In this document: positions 6,807 to 13,447 of the stretch, piece by piece
Position numbering within the stretch: the first letter of the stretch is position 1
Layout: every line of letters begins with the position of its first letter
Assembly (NCBI GenBank): GCA_030431355.1
Contig: JAUIJG010000111.1
Location: forward strand, 1-13,498
Reading direction: 5' to 3'
From: a bacterium
Lineage (GTDB): Bacteria; Cyanobacteriota; Vampirovibrionia; Obscuribacterales; Obscuribacteraceae
DNA length: 13,498 bases
Program-made: the position numbers and the translations under genes
Notes under the pieces: model-generated
What the model saw: only the letters and a program-made list of their open reading frames with translations
Database searches by the model: none
What the model was told of the DNA's origin: nothing

Positions 6807-7316
6807 TTGATATTTGACAAATTAGCAGTAAATAGAATGAAGAAAAGATGGGAAAGAGCTATTTCCCAAAAAGAGATCATCAGTGTAAAAATGGCTGAAG
6901 ACAGTTCAATTGTTGTTCGCAAGAGTCTGACCGCTGAAGTCTCTGGACGATCTATTTCAAATGTGGTTTTCGATAGCTATAAATCTGAAGATGTAGCATG
7001 CAAGGCTATGTTGTTGATAGTGGGCAATATGAAGCCTGGTGATATTCATTACTTTGAATCAGACTGGCCCCAAGGGGAGACTTTAGAAAGCCAGTTTTCC
7101 CCAGAGGTTATTGCCAATATGATCGAGACTAACCATTTTGAGAAGGCTGAAATGAAACCAAACTCGAATATTGATTTGTATTCAATCAGCCAAATCACTG
7201 GCAACCTTTACAGTAAAGAGTTCTCTAGACCAGATCTTCTTGAGGTGATTTTAAGATTTACTGGTCCCATGAAGCCCGGCGATGTCTATCACTTCAAGAG
7301 TTCAGAAAATGAATGA
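6807..7316 (+). CDS. small two-repeat protein 3, candidate immunity protein (TTG start)
   Basis: The third paralogue has 169 residues and begins at TTG 6807, with AAGGA (6794-6798) 8 nt upstream. It resembles protein 1 along its whole length: the halves end in IVGNMKPGDIHYF (71-83) and TGPMKPGDVYHFK (152-164). The last motif is encoded by a 38-bp stretch (7260-7297) that is identical to 6050-6087 of gene 1, although the rest of the two genes differs far more. Codon use is AT-rich like genes 1 and 2. It is the last gene of the plus-strand run. Immunity function is inferred from context. Confidence 0.8.
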   Translation: MIFDKLAVNRMKKRWERAISQKEIISVKMAEDSSIVVRKSLTAEVSGRSISNVVFDSYKSEDVACKAMLLIVGNMKPGDIHYFESDWPQGETLESQFSPEVIANMIETNHFEKAEMKPNSNIDLYSISQITGNLYSKEFSRPDLLEVILRFTGPMKPGDVYHFKSSENE

Positions 7317-7337
7317 AGCGCATAGTCTTTTGAACTA

Positions 7338-7399
7338 GCCTATGGTCATACAACAATTTTGATGTATGGGAGTAGGTAGGATTTAGTTGCAATATTCGA
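7338..7399 (+). repeat. 62-bp intergenic repeat, copy 2
   Basis: This is the partner of the copy at 6718, starting 22 bp after the stop of small gene 3. Six substitutions separate them. Two of these fall on paired positions of the 22-bp hairpin (7347-7368), turning a T-G pair into an A-A mismatch, so hairpin pairing is not strictly conserved. Confidence 0.75.
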
Positions 7400-7474
7400 G
7401 CGTAAAACAATCAGAAAACGGCTTGGGCAGGCAATCTAAGAATTCACGCAGCTGGAATTCCTAGAAATGAATAT

Positions 7475-8263
7475 TTAGCCGTTGTAGTTGCCGGTGTCCG
7501 GTTCGGGCAGAGCGCGAGCGGGCTGTCCGGGTTCTAGGATGGTTGTGTGCGTTCTGTCTTCATTGGTATATGGTTGATTGAATTTCCACTGGACTGTGTA
7601 GTCGCCATTTGGATTCTCCTGGGTCTGGAAGTCTACAGTGTAGTTTCCATTGGGCTGAAACTTATCCGCTCCGTATTTGCGATTGGCAGAGTCTGTTAGT
7701 CTGTCGGCAAAGTCATTGAGACCATTGGGACCGAACTGTTTATAGAACCCCTGGGCAACGGCATCCAGGGTGTGGAAGTCGGGCCCATTAGCGAATGCCG
7801 CATCACGAGCGTTTTGAATAGCATCAGATCCTAACTGGCTCAGACGGGTACCTCTATCTCCAGGCTGCCACTGGCTCTGCCTGGAAGCATCGAAGTCCTG
7901 ACTGTTGGTGAAGGGACCTCCGTGAAGATTGGGCGACTCTGGATATCTATCCCTGGCGCTTGGTTCGGCGGTGACTGAAGCTTCTTTGAGACCGTATTCT
8001 GTTGAGCCAGCTTCGGCGTCGGCTTCCGCTGATTCATAAGCGGCGTCGGTGTCTGGTTGGGTTCCGGTCTCAGATACATCATTTGACTCGAATAGTTCAA
8101 GGTCGGTCAGATATTGGCTAGCTGTGTCGGGACCAGCGGAGTCCGTCGCGAATGCCCCTGTGCTGTCCCTCAGGTCACTCACCTCATTTAAGGCGCTAAC
8201 AGATGTATTGTCTCCGCTCCCCTCAATTTGGGTTTGCTCTAAAGGTTGATGGATTTCGTGCAT
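7475..8263 (-). CDS. acidic, largely disordered protein of unknown function
   Basis: This 262-residue product has no signal peptide or membrane segment. Residues 1-120 are rich in Asp, Glu, Ser, Thr and Ala with no recurring motif and are probably disordered. Residues ~135-195 look helical (LGSDAIQNARDAAFANG, AVAQGFYKQFGPNGLNDFADRL). Residues ~205-230 contain two matching beta-hairpin strands, NGNYTVDFQ and NGDYTVQWKF, followed by a Pro-rich tail. The ATG at 8263 has AGGAG 9 nt upstream, so the start is good. I do not recognise the C-terminal domain. Its overall plan, a disordered leader plus a compact C-terminal domain, echoes the 799-residue protein in the same locus, so it could be a second exported protein or effector; this is weak. 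GC is normal, unlike the small genes next to it. Confidence 0.75.
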   Translation of the reverse strand: MHEIHQPLEQTQIEGSGDNTSVSALNEVSDLRDSTGAFATDSAGPDTASQYLTDLELFESNDVSETGTQPDTDAAYESAEADAEAGSTEYGLKEASVTAEPSARDRYPESPNLHGGPFTNSQDFDASRQSQWQPGDRGTRLSQLGSDAIQNARDAAFANGPDFHTLDAVAQGFYKQFGPNGLNDFADRLTDSANRKYGADKFQPNGNYTVDFQTQENPNGDYTVQWKFNQPYTNEDRTHTTILEPGQPARALPEPDTGNYNG

Positions 8264-8303
8264 AGAAACGTGCTCCTGAAATTTCAGACAGCTTCATAAA
8301 TTT

Positions 8304-8352
8304 AGCTGAAAGCAAGCTGAAAGAAAGCTGGCTGGAAATTGGCTGGAAGTTG
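8304..8352. repeat. degenerate 11-bp repeats in the leader of the acidic protein gene
   Basis: AGCTGAAAGCA and AGCTGAAAGAA (8304-8325) are followed by AGCTG and then by GCTGGAAATTG and GCTGGAAGTTG (8331-8352). The 11-bp period is close to one helical turn. The units lie 40-90 nt upstream of the minus-strand start, probably within its leader or promoter. Confidence 0.6.
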
Positions 8353-8428
8353 TAATTAGTAAGGCGCGAATGGTGCTTAAACTCTATTATCAACATTCGA
8401 ACCACTTCAATGTGACAGTTCGAAAAGA

Positions 8429-8493
8429 CCGTTTCTAACGTCCGATTCTAGCGCCAGTTTCTAGCGCCCGTTTCTAGTTTCCGTTTCTAGTAA
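8429..8493. repeat. five-unit 13-bp tandem array
   Basis: Units: CCGTTTCTAACGT, CCGATTCTAGCGC, CAGTTTCTAGCGC, CCGTTTCTAGTTT and CCGTTTCTAGTAA, with no gaps. The core CCGTTTCTAG is kept and the last three bases vary. It lies in the middle of the divergent intergenic region. It could be a regulator-binding array or a simple tandem expansion. Confidence 0.85.
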
Positions 8494-8517
8494 TTGTTTG
8501 GGCTCAGTCACCGTTGA

Positions 8518-8548
8518 GACACATCAATTTTGTTGTATGACCCTAGGG
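8518..8548 (-). repeat. inverted third copy of the intergenic repeat core
   Basis: The segment CACATCAATTTTGTTGTATG followed by ACCCTAGG matches the reverse complement of the first ~32 bases of the 62-bp repeat (TTGATGTATGACCATAGG in copy 1), including the flank outside the hairpin. It is about 1.1 kb from copy 2, upstream of the TPR lipoprotein gene, and lacks the remaining half of the element. Confidence 0.55.
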
Positions 8549-8651
8549 TGATGAAAAGGAATATGGCGCGTTGGAGTATTCGGCGCTGATTGCATTCAAT
8601 AGAGTTCACAGGAAGCCAGAAAGCAAATATGCCGGTATACTATTGAATCAA

Positions 8652-8675
8652 CCGAATTCTTTTCCGAATTCTTTA
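8652..8675. repeat. 12-bp direct duplication
   Basis: CCGAATTCTTTT is followed immediately by CCGAATTCTTTA, 31 bp before the TPR lipoprotein start and just ahead of the purine-rich AGAGAGGAG. It is probably a recent slippage duplication within the leader. Confidence 0.6.
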
Positions 8676-8706
8676 TGGCTTAGAGAGAGGAGCTTTATCT
8701 AACGGG

Positions 8707-9954
8707 ATGGATTTCAAGAGACCTGGTCTTGCGAATAACTTAGAAGGCGAAAGTGATTGCGCATTGGTCAAAGGCGGGTCACCTTTCTGGTTCTCAATCT
8801 TCCTGCTACCTATGCTTCTCTCTTTGCAGGCTTGCAACGGAAGTCAAGTCGCAAATGGCAGTCATGCTGTTCCATCCGCTCATGTCGGAGACTCTTCTGG
8901 TCGAGCCGGTGCTTCGAAAGATGGAGAAAAAGGTGGGGGGAAGGAATCGGGCTCTTCGTCTGGTAAAAATGATGACCAGAGAGAAGGGGTAATCGGTAGC
9001 GAATACTATCTGAAAGTGCCGCAGCTGGGATTTGAAGAGGCGGTCAAGCGCTACATGCCCAAAAGGAAAGGAAAGAGCGCCGAGAAAAGCTGGAATGACT
9101 ACAGCCAGGCAGCAGATGTCGCAACGAACGCCGATGACTATTCTTCTGCTGAGCTACTTTTGAGCAAAGCAATCGAGTTGGACCCAAACAACGCTCATCT
9201 CTATTACAAGAGGGGTCGGGCCAAATATAACTCCCTGGACCAGAAAGGTGATGGAGCCCTTCTTGATTTTGAACGTGCCATCGAGCTTGGTGAACGGGAT
9301 TCGGACGCATTCGAACATTTAGGCGAGCTGTATTATACGAAAAAAGAGTTTCAAAAGGCTCTGGACGTGCTTTCCCGTGGAATCAATGAAAGCAATGACC
9401 CCAGGAAGTTGTATCGCTCCCGTGCTCCGATTTATCTCAGCATCGGCGATAAAGAAAAAGCTCTCAGTGATTATGATACTGCCCTGAAAGAGACTCCTAC
9501 GTTTACCCGGGGATACATCATGAGGGCTCAGTTATACGAGAGCCTTGGCCGCAACGAAGAAGCTTTGGAGGACTACAAGAATGTAGCCAAATATGAGAGA
9601 GAAGGTGAGCGGATGGACAAGAAGTCTGTTGCGGTAAAACTCAGAGCTTCTCTTTTAGACAAACTCGGACGGCACAAGGAAGCAGTTGAGGTACTAACGG
9701 AAGGCCTTGAACTATTTCAAAAAGATGATGAACTCTTGCGCTTACGTGGAGAGCAATATTTAAAATTGAAAGACTATGACAAGGCCGTCTCAGACTTCAG
9801 TCGTTCGATTAAAGAAGAGCCTCACTATGCAGGAGCCGCTTTAGAAGCGCGAAGTCGAGCTTATGATTTGATGGGCAAGAAAAATCTGGCTGAAGCAGAT
9901 AGAAAAGCCGCCCTGGAACTTAAAGATAGACCTGCCGAAAAACCTGTCTATTAG
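8707..9954 (+). CDS. TPR-repeat lipoprotein
   Basis: This 415-residue protein has a hydrophobic segment (residues 26-40) ending in a lipobox L-Q-A-C43, so it is probably lipidated on Cys43 and anchored to a membrane. Residues 44-95 are a Gly/Ser/Lys-rich flexible linker. From ~127 to the end there are about seven to eight TPR units, for example SAELLLSKAIELDPNNAHLY, KALSDYDTALKETPTFTRGY and KAVSDFSRSIKEEPHYAGAA. TPR solenoids bind partner proteins, and this one may serve as an envelope scaffold; the partner is unknown. ATG 8707 is used, but its AGAGAGGAG is 14 nt away. A TTG at 8764 would give a shorter, more typical signal peptide, so the start is uncertain. The gene ends with its stop overlapping the stop of the convergent glycosidase-like gene. 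Confidence 0.9.
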   Translation: MDFKRPGLANNLEGESDCALVKGGSPFWFSIFLLPMLLSLQACNGSQVANGSHAVPSAHVGDSSGRAGASKDGEKGGGKESGSSSGKNDDQREGVIGSEYYLKVPQLGFEEAVKRYMPKRKGKSAEKSWNDYSQAADVATNADDYSSAELLLSKAIELDPNNAHLYYKRGRAKYNSLDQKGDGALLDFERAIELGERDSDAFEHLGELYYTKKEFQKALDVLSRGINESNDPRKLYRSRAPIYLSIGDKEKALSDYDTALKETPTFTRGYIMRAQLYESLGRNEEALEDYKNVAKYEREGERMDKKSVAVKLRASLLDKLGRHKEAVEVLTEGLELFQKDDELLRLRGEQYLKLKDYDKAVSDFSRSIKEEPHYAGAALEARSRAYDLMGKKNLAEADRKAALELKDRPAEKPVY

Positions 9955-11195
9955 TCGACTAGTTCTGAATCTTCCTTTCTTTTTTCTTTTTCTCTAAATT
10001 CGTAGTATTTGCGCGCCTCTTCATTCCAGACTTTGAGTGCGGGTTTTTCCTTTCCCTTATTGTCAATCATTCCACAGGATCCCATCCTGTCTTTGAAGAC
10101 GCTTGCTAACAATGGATTCAAACAGATTACTGAGAGATAGGCACCGATAAAGTTGGCGGTGAACCAGCCCAGATCTTTGTACTCGTACCAGGTGGCAAAT
10201 TCAATGTCGCGATGATGTTTCTTGAGCAGGGCATACATCTCTTTCACGAATTGGGCTTGCTTTTGCGGGCTTGAGTCTGCTTTCTTTGATGAGTGATACC
10301 AGAATTCATTGAGCGCGATAGACTTGCCTGCAGCAAGCTTGAGCAGCTTCTCAAAGTCGGCTTCAGCGTTCTTTTCAAAATGATTGGGACCGAAGGAGAT
10401 AACTGGTAGAACATCGGTATCAATATCGGTGTTCCAATCTTTGATCATATGGGCCGGATAATGCGGATCTTTATATGACTCTATGCAGACACCGGTTTTG
10501 ATATCCGGACGAATTTTCTTAGCGGCAATAAAGCTCTCCTTCAACAATTTTTTCACTCTCGCCCTATCTTCTTCTCTTTTCTTGAAGCTGTCATCGGCGT
10601 TTTCAAAATGCTGGAAGAGGTACTTTACGCTCTGGGAACCTTCTAAATCAAAAAATGATTTATACATATCGGAAAGGGCTTTTATCACTTGCGGGTGATC
10701 AAAAGGCAAATTTTTTAGATGCTTCGGAAGTTTGGGTTTGCCATTGAGACCAGGATTTATGAACATGCCGATATCCGCGACGAACAAAAATCCTAAGTCT
10801 TCTTCCTTGTTTATTTTCAGGACTTTCTTGGCGTAGGTCCAGTCATATTTGCCCGGTTCTGTCTCGGTGTCTGCCCAGGCTATCTGTCCGATTTCAACTA
10901 TCTTCACGCCCCAGGAATGCATTTGTCTGAGCGCGTCTTTCCACTCTTCCTCACTCTTATCTTTGCCTTCGAGCATAAATGCCACCATGCCAAGATTCCC
11001 ATCTTGCAACAGGCGCGGTTTCACCGCCGCTTCCCCCGACGCTGTCTTTTCAGAAGCCCGGGCGGATTGAACAGTAAGGATCCGGTTGCTAAATAGAGGA
11101 ATACCAAAAAGTTGTTGGCACAGTATCACCACCACCAGGACCGAGCTCCGAAGCATCCTGGTGGTGACCGAGCAAGCAGTCTTCAGAGAAGCCAA
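9951..11195 (-). CDS. exported TIM-barrel glycoside-hydrolase-like protein
   Basis: This 414-residue product has a hydrophobic leader (residues 14-34) and a likely cleavage site after S-A-R-A47. The mature part has clan-A glycoside hydrolase features: a first strand and helix (MVAFMLEG...W..ALRQMHSWGVKIVEI), then WADTETEPGKYDWTYAKKVL, the typical W-x-x-x-E-P-x-x-G-x-Y-D-W barrel segment. Candidate catalytic acids are Glu198 (YLFQHFENAD) and Glu297 (IALNEFWYH), about 100 residues apart as expected for strands 4 and 7. The substrate is unknown and I cannot place it in one GH family. TTG 11195 lies one base after the upstream stop (TAA-A-TTG), suggesting coupling but with no ribosome site; ATG 11156 (residue 14) gives a shorter classical signal peptide and may be the true start. 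Confidence 0.8.
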   Translation of the reverse strand: MASLKTACSVTTRMLRSSVLVVVILCQQLFGIPLFSNRILTVQSARASEKTASGEAAVKPRLLQDGNLGMVAFMLEGKDKSEEEWKDALRQMHSWGVKIVEIGQIAWADTETEPGKYDWTYAKKVLKINKEEDLGFLFVADIGMFINPGLNGKPKLPKHLKNLPFDHPQVIKALSDMYKSFFDLEGSQSVKYLFQHFENADDSFKKREEDRARVKKLLKESFIAAKKIRPDIKTGVCIESYKDPHYPAHMIKDWNTDIDTDVLPVISFGPNHFEKNAEADFEKLLKLAAGKSIALNEFWYHSSKKADSSPQKQAQFVKEMYALLKKHHRDIEFATWYEYKDLGWFTANFIGAYLSVICLNPLLASVFKDRMGSCGMIDNKGKEKPALKVWNEEARKYYEFREKEKRKEDSELVD

Positions 11196-11196
11196 T

Positions 11197-13338
11197 TTAC
11201 GATACCGGGAAACCCCTGTCTCTCATGAGCGCGTTGGTATCGACGTCTCTTCCTCGGAAATTGCGGAAGGCCACATCCGGTGGCACTGAATTTCCGACAC
11301 TGAATATGCTGTCTCTGAAGCGGTCGCAGGTTTTCTTGTCATAGAAACTACCGGCTTCCTGAAAGGCTTCCGAGGCATCTGCCGACATGGTATCAGCCCA
11401 GATGTAGACATAGTAGCCGGCAGAGTAACCGTCATCCGAGAAGATATGACCGAATTGGGTTGGTCTATGCCGCATAACAATTTCGTCTGGGCATTTGATC
11501 TCCGCCATGGTCACCTTTTCAAACTCGTCCGGCTTGATAGATCTGTCCGGAGCGGAGGCCAGGTGAATCTTCATGTCATAGAGAGCGGAAGCCAGATATT
11601 CTGTGGTGATAAAGCCCTGGTTGAAGGTTTTTGCTTTGCGAATCTTCTCCACCAAATCTTTTGGAATGGTTTCTCCTGTTTTGTAATGAAGGGCATACTT
11701 GCTTAGAACTTCATTGGTTATCGCCCATCTCTCATTTACCTGACTGGGGAATTCAACAAAGTCTCTTTTGACATTGGTTCCAGCCAGAGTCGGATAGTTG
11801 ACGTTGGAGAGTAAGCCGTGCAAGGCGTGGCCGAACTCATGGAACATGGTGATCGCGTCATCCCAGGATATGAGGACAGGCTCTCCTTCTTTGCCTTTGA
11901 CAAAGTTCGAGTTGTTGGAGACGATGGGGGTAATCGGCTCCCTGAATTTCTCCTGGGTTCTGTATTCATTCATCCAGGCACCACTTTGTTTGCCGTCTCT
12001 GGCATAAGGGTCAAAGTACCATAGACCGATCTGTTTGCCACCACTATGGACCTCATATACGGTGATATCAGGATGAACAGTGGGCAGGTTGTCTACTTTT
12101 TTCATTTCCACGCCGAATACTTTTCCAGCGGCAAAAAACATGCCTTCTCTTATCTTGTCGAGTTGCAGGTATTCTTTGACTACGTTCTGGTCCAGATCGT
12201 ACTTGTCTTTGCGTACTTTTTCCGCATAATATCTGTAATCCCAGGGTTCAATCTTGATCCCAGCGCCTTCTTTGTCCGCTATGGCCTGCATGTCGGCAAC
12301 TTCTTCTTTGACTCTGGCAGTTGAAGCTTTCCAGACTTTTAACATCAAGTCCATGGCAGCCTCGGGGGTCTTCGCCATGTTGTTGTCCACTGACCAGTGG
12401 GCGTGGGTAGGGAAACCTAGCAAATTGGCTCGTTTTGCTCTAAGTTTTAGAATCTCGGTGATGATTTTTTTGTTGTCGTGGGAGTCGTTGTTGTCTCCAC
12501 GGCTTGTCCATATGCGCCAACCTTTTTCTCTGAGATCGCGATTCTTGGAGAAGGTGAGGAAGGGTTCCATGGAAGATCGGGTATTGGCTATGACCCATTT
12601 ACCTTCTTTCTTCCTGGCTTTCGCCTGAGCCGCTGCCGCGTCTACCAGGTCCTGGGATAGTCCAGCCAGATCTTCTTTTTTCTCTATTACCAGGCAGCCA
12701 TTCTCTTCGTCGGCAAGCAGATTGTGGCGAAAGTCGGTATACAAAACAGCCAACTTGCCGTTTATCTCTTTCAGTTGTTTCTTCTTCTCTTTGTCGAGAC
12801 CGGCACCACGTCTGGTGAATGATTTATAGATTACTTCGACCAACCGCTTCTGTTCGTCGTTGAGATCGCTTTTGTCTTTTACTTCATAGACTACTTTAAT
12901 ACGCTCAAACAGCGGTTCATTTTGAATCACTTCATCATGAAACTTTTGCAGAACAGGGGTCATCTCGCTCTCTATCTTCTGCATCTCTTTGTCGTTCATT
13001 GTGGAGGTGAAGATTTCGAAAAAGCGAGCGGCTCGGTCGAGGGGACCACCACAGATCTCCAACTCAGCAATCGTGTTTTTGAAATTGGGAGCTTCTTTGT
13101 TGTCGGTTATCTTTTTGAGGGTCTTGCGTTTGATATCCATTCCCTGCATCAGGGCATCTTTGATACCTGACACCTTGATCATGTCGAAGCGTGGGTAGCC
13201 TCCATGTTTTCCGGTCCAGGGTTCTAAATAAGGACCTAGAGCGACGGTTTTAGCAAGAGTTTCTTTCATAGTAAGTAGAGATGTTCCTCCGTATACCCAA
13301 AATGCTGCTGCTCCCTTAAGAAAATCCCTTCTGTCCAT
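11197..13338 (-). CDS. M3-family zinc oligopeptidase with a Tat signal
   Basis: This 713-residue metallopeptidase is of the thimet oligopeptidase / oligopeptidase A / Dcp family, which cleaves short peptides. The zinc site is H500-E-F-G-H504 (MFHEFGHALHGL) with third ligand Glu529 in DFVEFPSQV; the 29-residue spacing from the first His equals that of thimet oligopeptidase. The later HRPTQFGHIFSDDGYSAGYYVY matches the family's substrate-binding His/Tyr segment. The N-terminus DRRDFLKGAAAFWVYGG is a twin-arginine (RRxFLK) signal, so the enzyme is probably exported folded, whereas most M3 enzymes are cytoplasmic. GGAGG stands 6 nt before the ATG, a strong start. It is the first gene of a two-gene operon with the glycosidase-like gene. 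No missing active-site residues are seen. Confidence 0.93.
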   Translation of the reverse strand: MDRRDFLKGAAAFWVYGGTSLLTMKETLAKTVALGPYLEPWTGKHGGYPRFDMIKVSGIKDALMQGMDIKRKTLKKITDNKEAPNFKNTIAELEICGGPLDRAARFFEIFTSTMNDKEMQKIESEMTPVLQKFHDEVIQNEPLFERIKVVYEVKDKSDLNDEQKRLVEVIYKSFTRRGAGLDKEKKKQLKEINGKLAVLYTDFRHNLLADEENGCLVIEKKEDLAGLSQDLVDAAAAQAKARKKEGKWVIANTRSSMEPFLTFSKNRDLREKGWRIWTSRGDNNDSHDNKKIITEILKLRAKRANLLGFPTHAHWSVDNNMAKTPEAAMDLMLKVWKASTARVKEEVADMQAIADKEGAGIKIEPWDYRYYAEKVRKDKYDLDQNVVKEYLQLDKIREGMFFAAGKVFGVEMKKVDNLPTVHPDITVYEVHSGGKQIGLWYFDPYARDGKQSGAWMNEYRTQEKFREPITPIVSNNSNFVKGKEGEPVLISWDDAITMFHEFGHALHGLLSNVNYPTLAGTNVKRDFVEFPSQVNERWAITNEVLSKYALHYKTGETIPKDLVEKIRKAKTFNQGFITTEYLASALYDMKIHLASAPDRSIKPDEFEKVTMAEIKCPDEIVMRHRPTQFGHIFSDDGYSAGYYVYIWADTMSADASEAFQEAGSFYDKKTCDRFRDSIFSVGNSVPPDVAFRNFRGRDVDTNALMRDRGFPVS

Positions 13339-13447
13339 GGATGCCCTCCGCGTCGCGCTGCTTTCATAATTATGCTCAATGATTGATCACTCTCACCTTT
13401 TGGGACTTAGCAGGACCTGCCGCCCCGCCGAAAAGAGTGAAATTTCA
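13339..13447. promoter_or_regulatory. upstream region of the peptidase operon
   Basis: A minus-strand -10-like CATAAT lies at 13374-13369 within the palindrome CATAATTATG (13365-13374), about 31 bp before the ATG. No good -35 matches. The region would also contain the promoter of a rightward gene if the frame at 13448 is real. Confidence 0.25.

Larger units (their letters stand above)
8264..8706. other. 443-bp divergent intergenic region rich in short repeats
   Basis: This region separates the acidic protein gene (minus) from the TPR lipoprotein gene (plus), so both promoters must lie here. From left to right it holds an 11-bp degenerate repeat (8304-8352), two TTCGAA sites 23 bp apart (8396 and 8419), a five-unit 13-bp tandem array (8429-8493), an inverted copy of the intergenic repeat (8518-8548) and a 12-bp direct duplication (8652-8675). 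A minus-strand -10-like GATAAT occurs at 8391-8386. On the plus strand, TTGAGA (8514-8519) and TATGAC (8536-8541), spaced 16 bp, form a weak promoter candidate. I see no convincing small gene. Confidence 0.6.

Noticed and set aside
8429..8493. CRISPR-like array
   Set aside because: Units are 13 bp with no unique spacers between them, so it is a plain tandem repeat.
12046..12628. Plus-strand frames opposite the M3 peptidase
   Set aside because: They overlap a 713-codon gene with an intact zinc site and show no protein-like features of their own.
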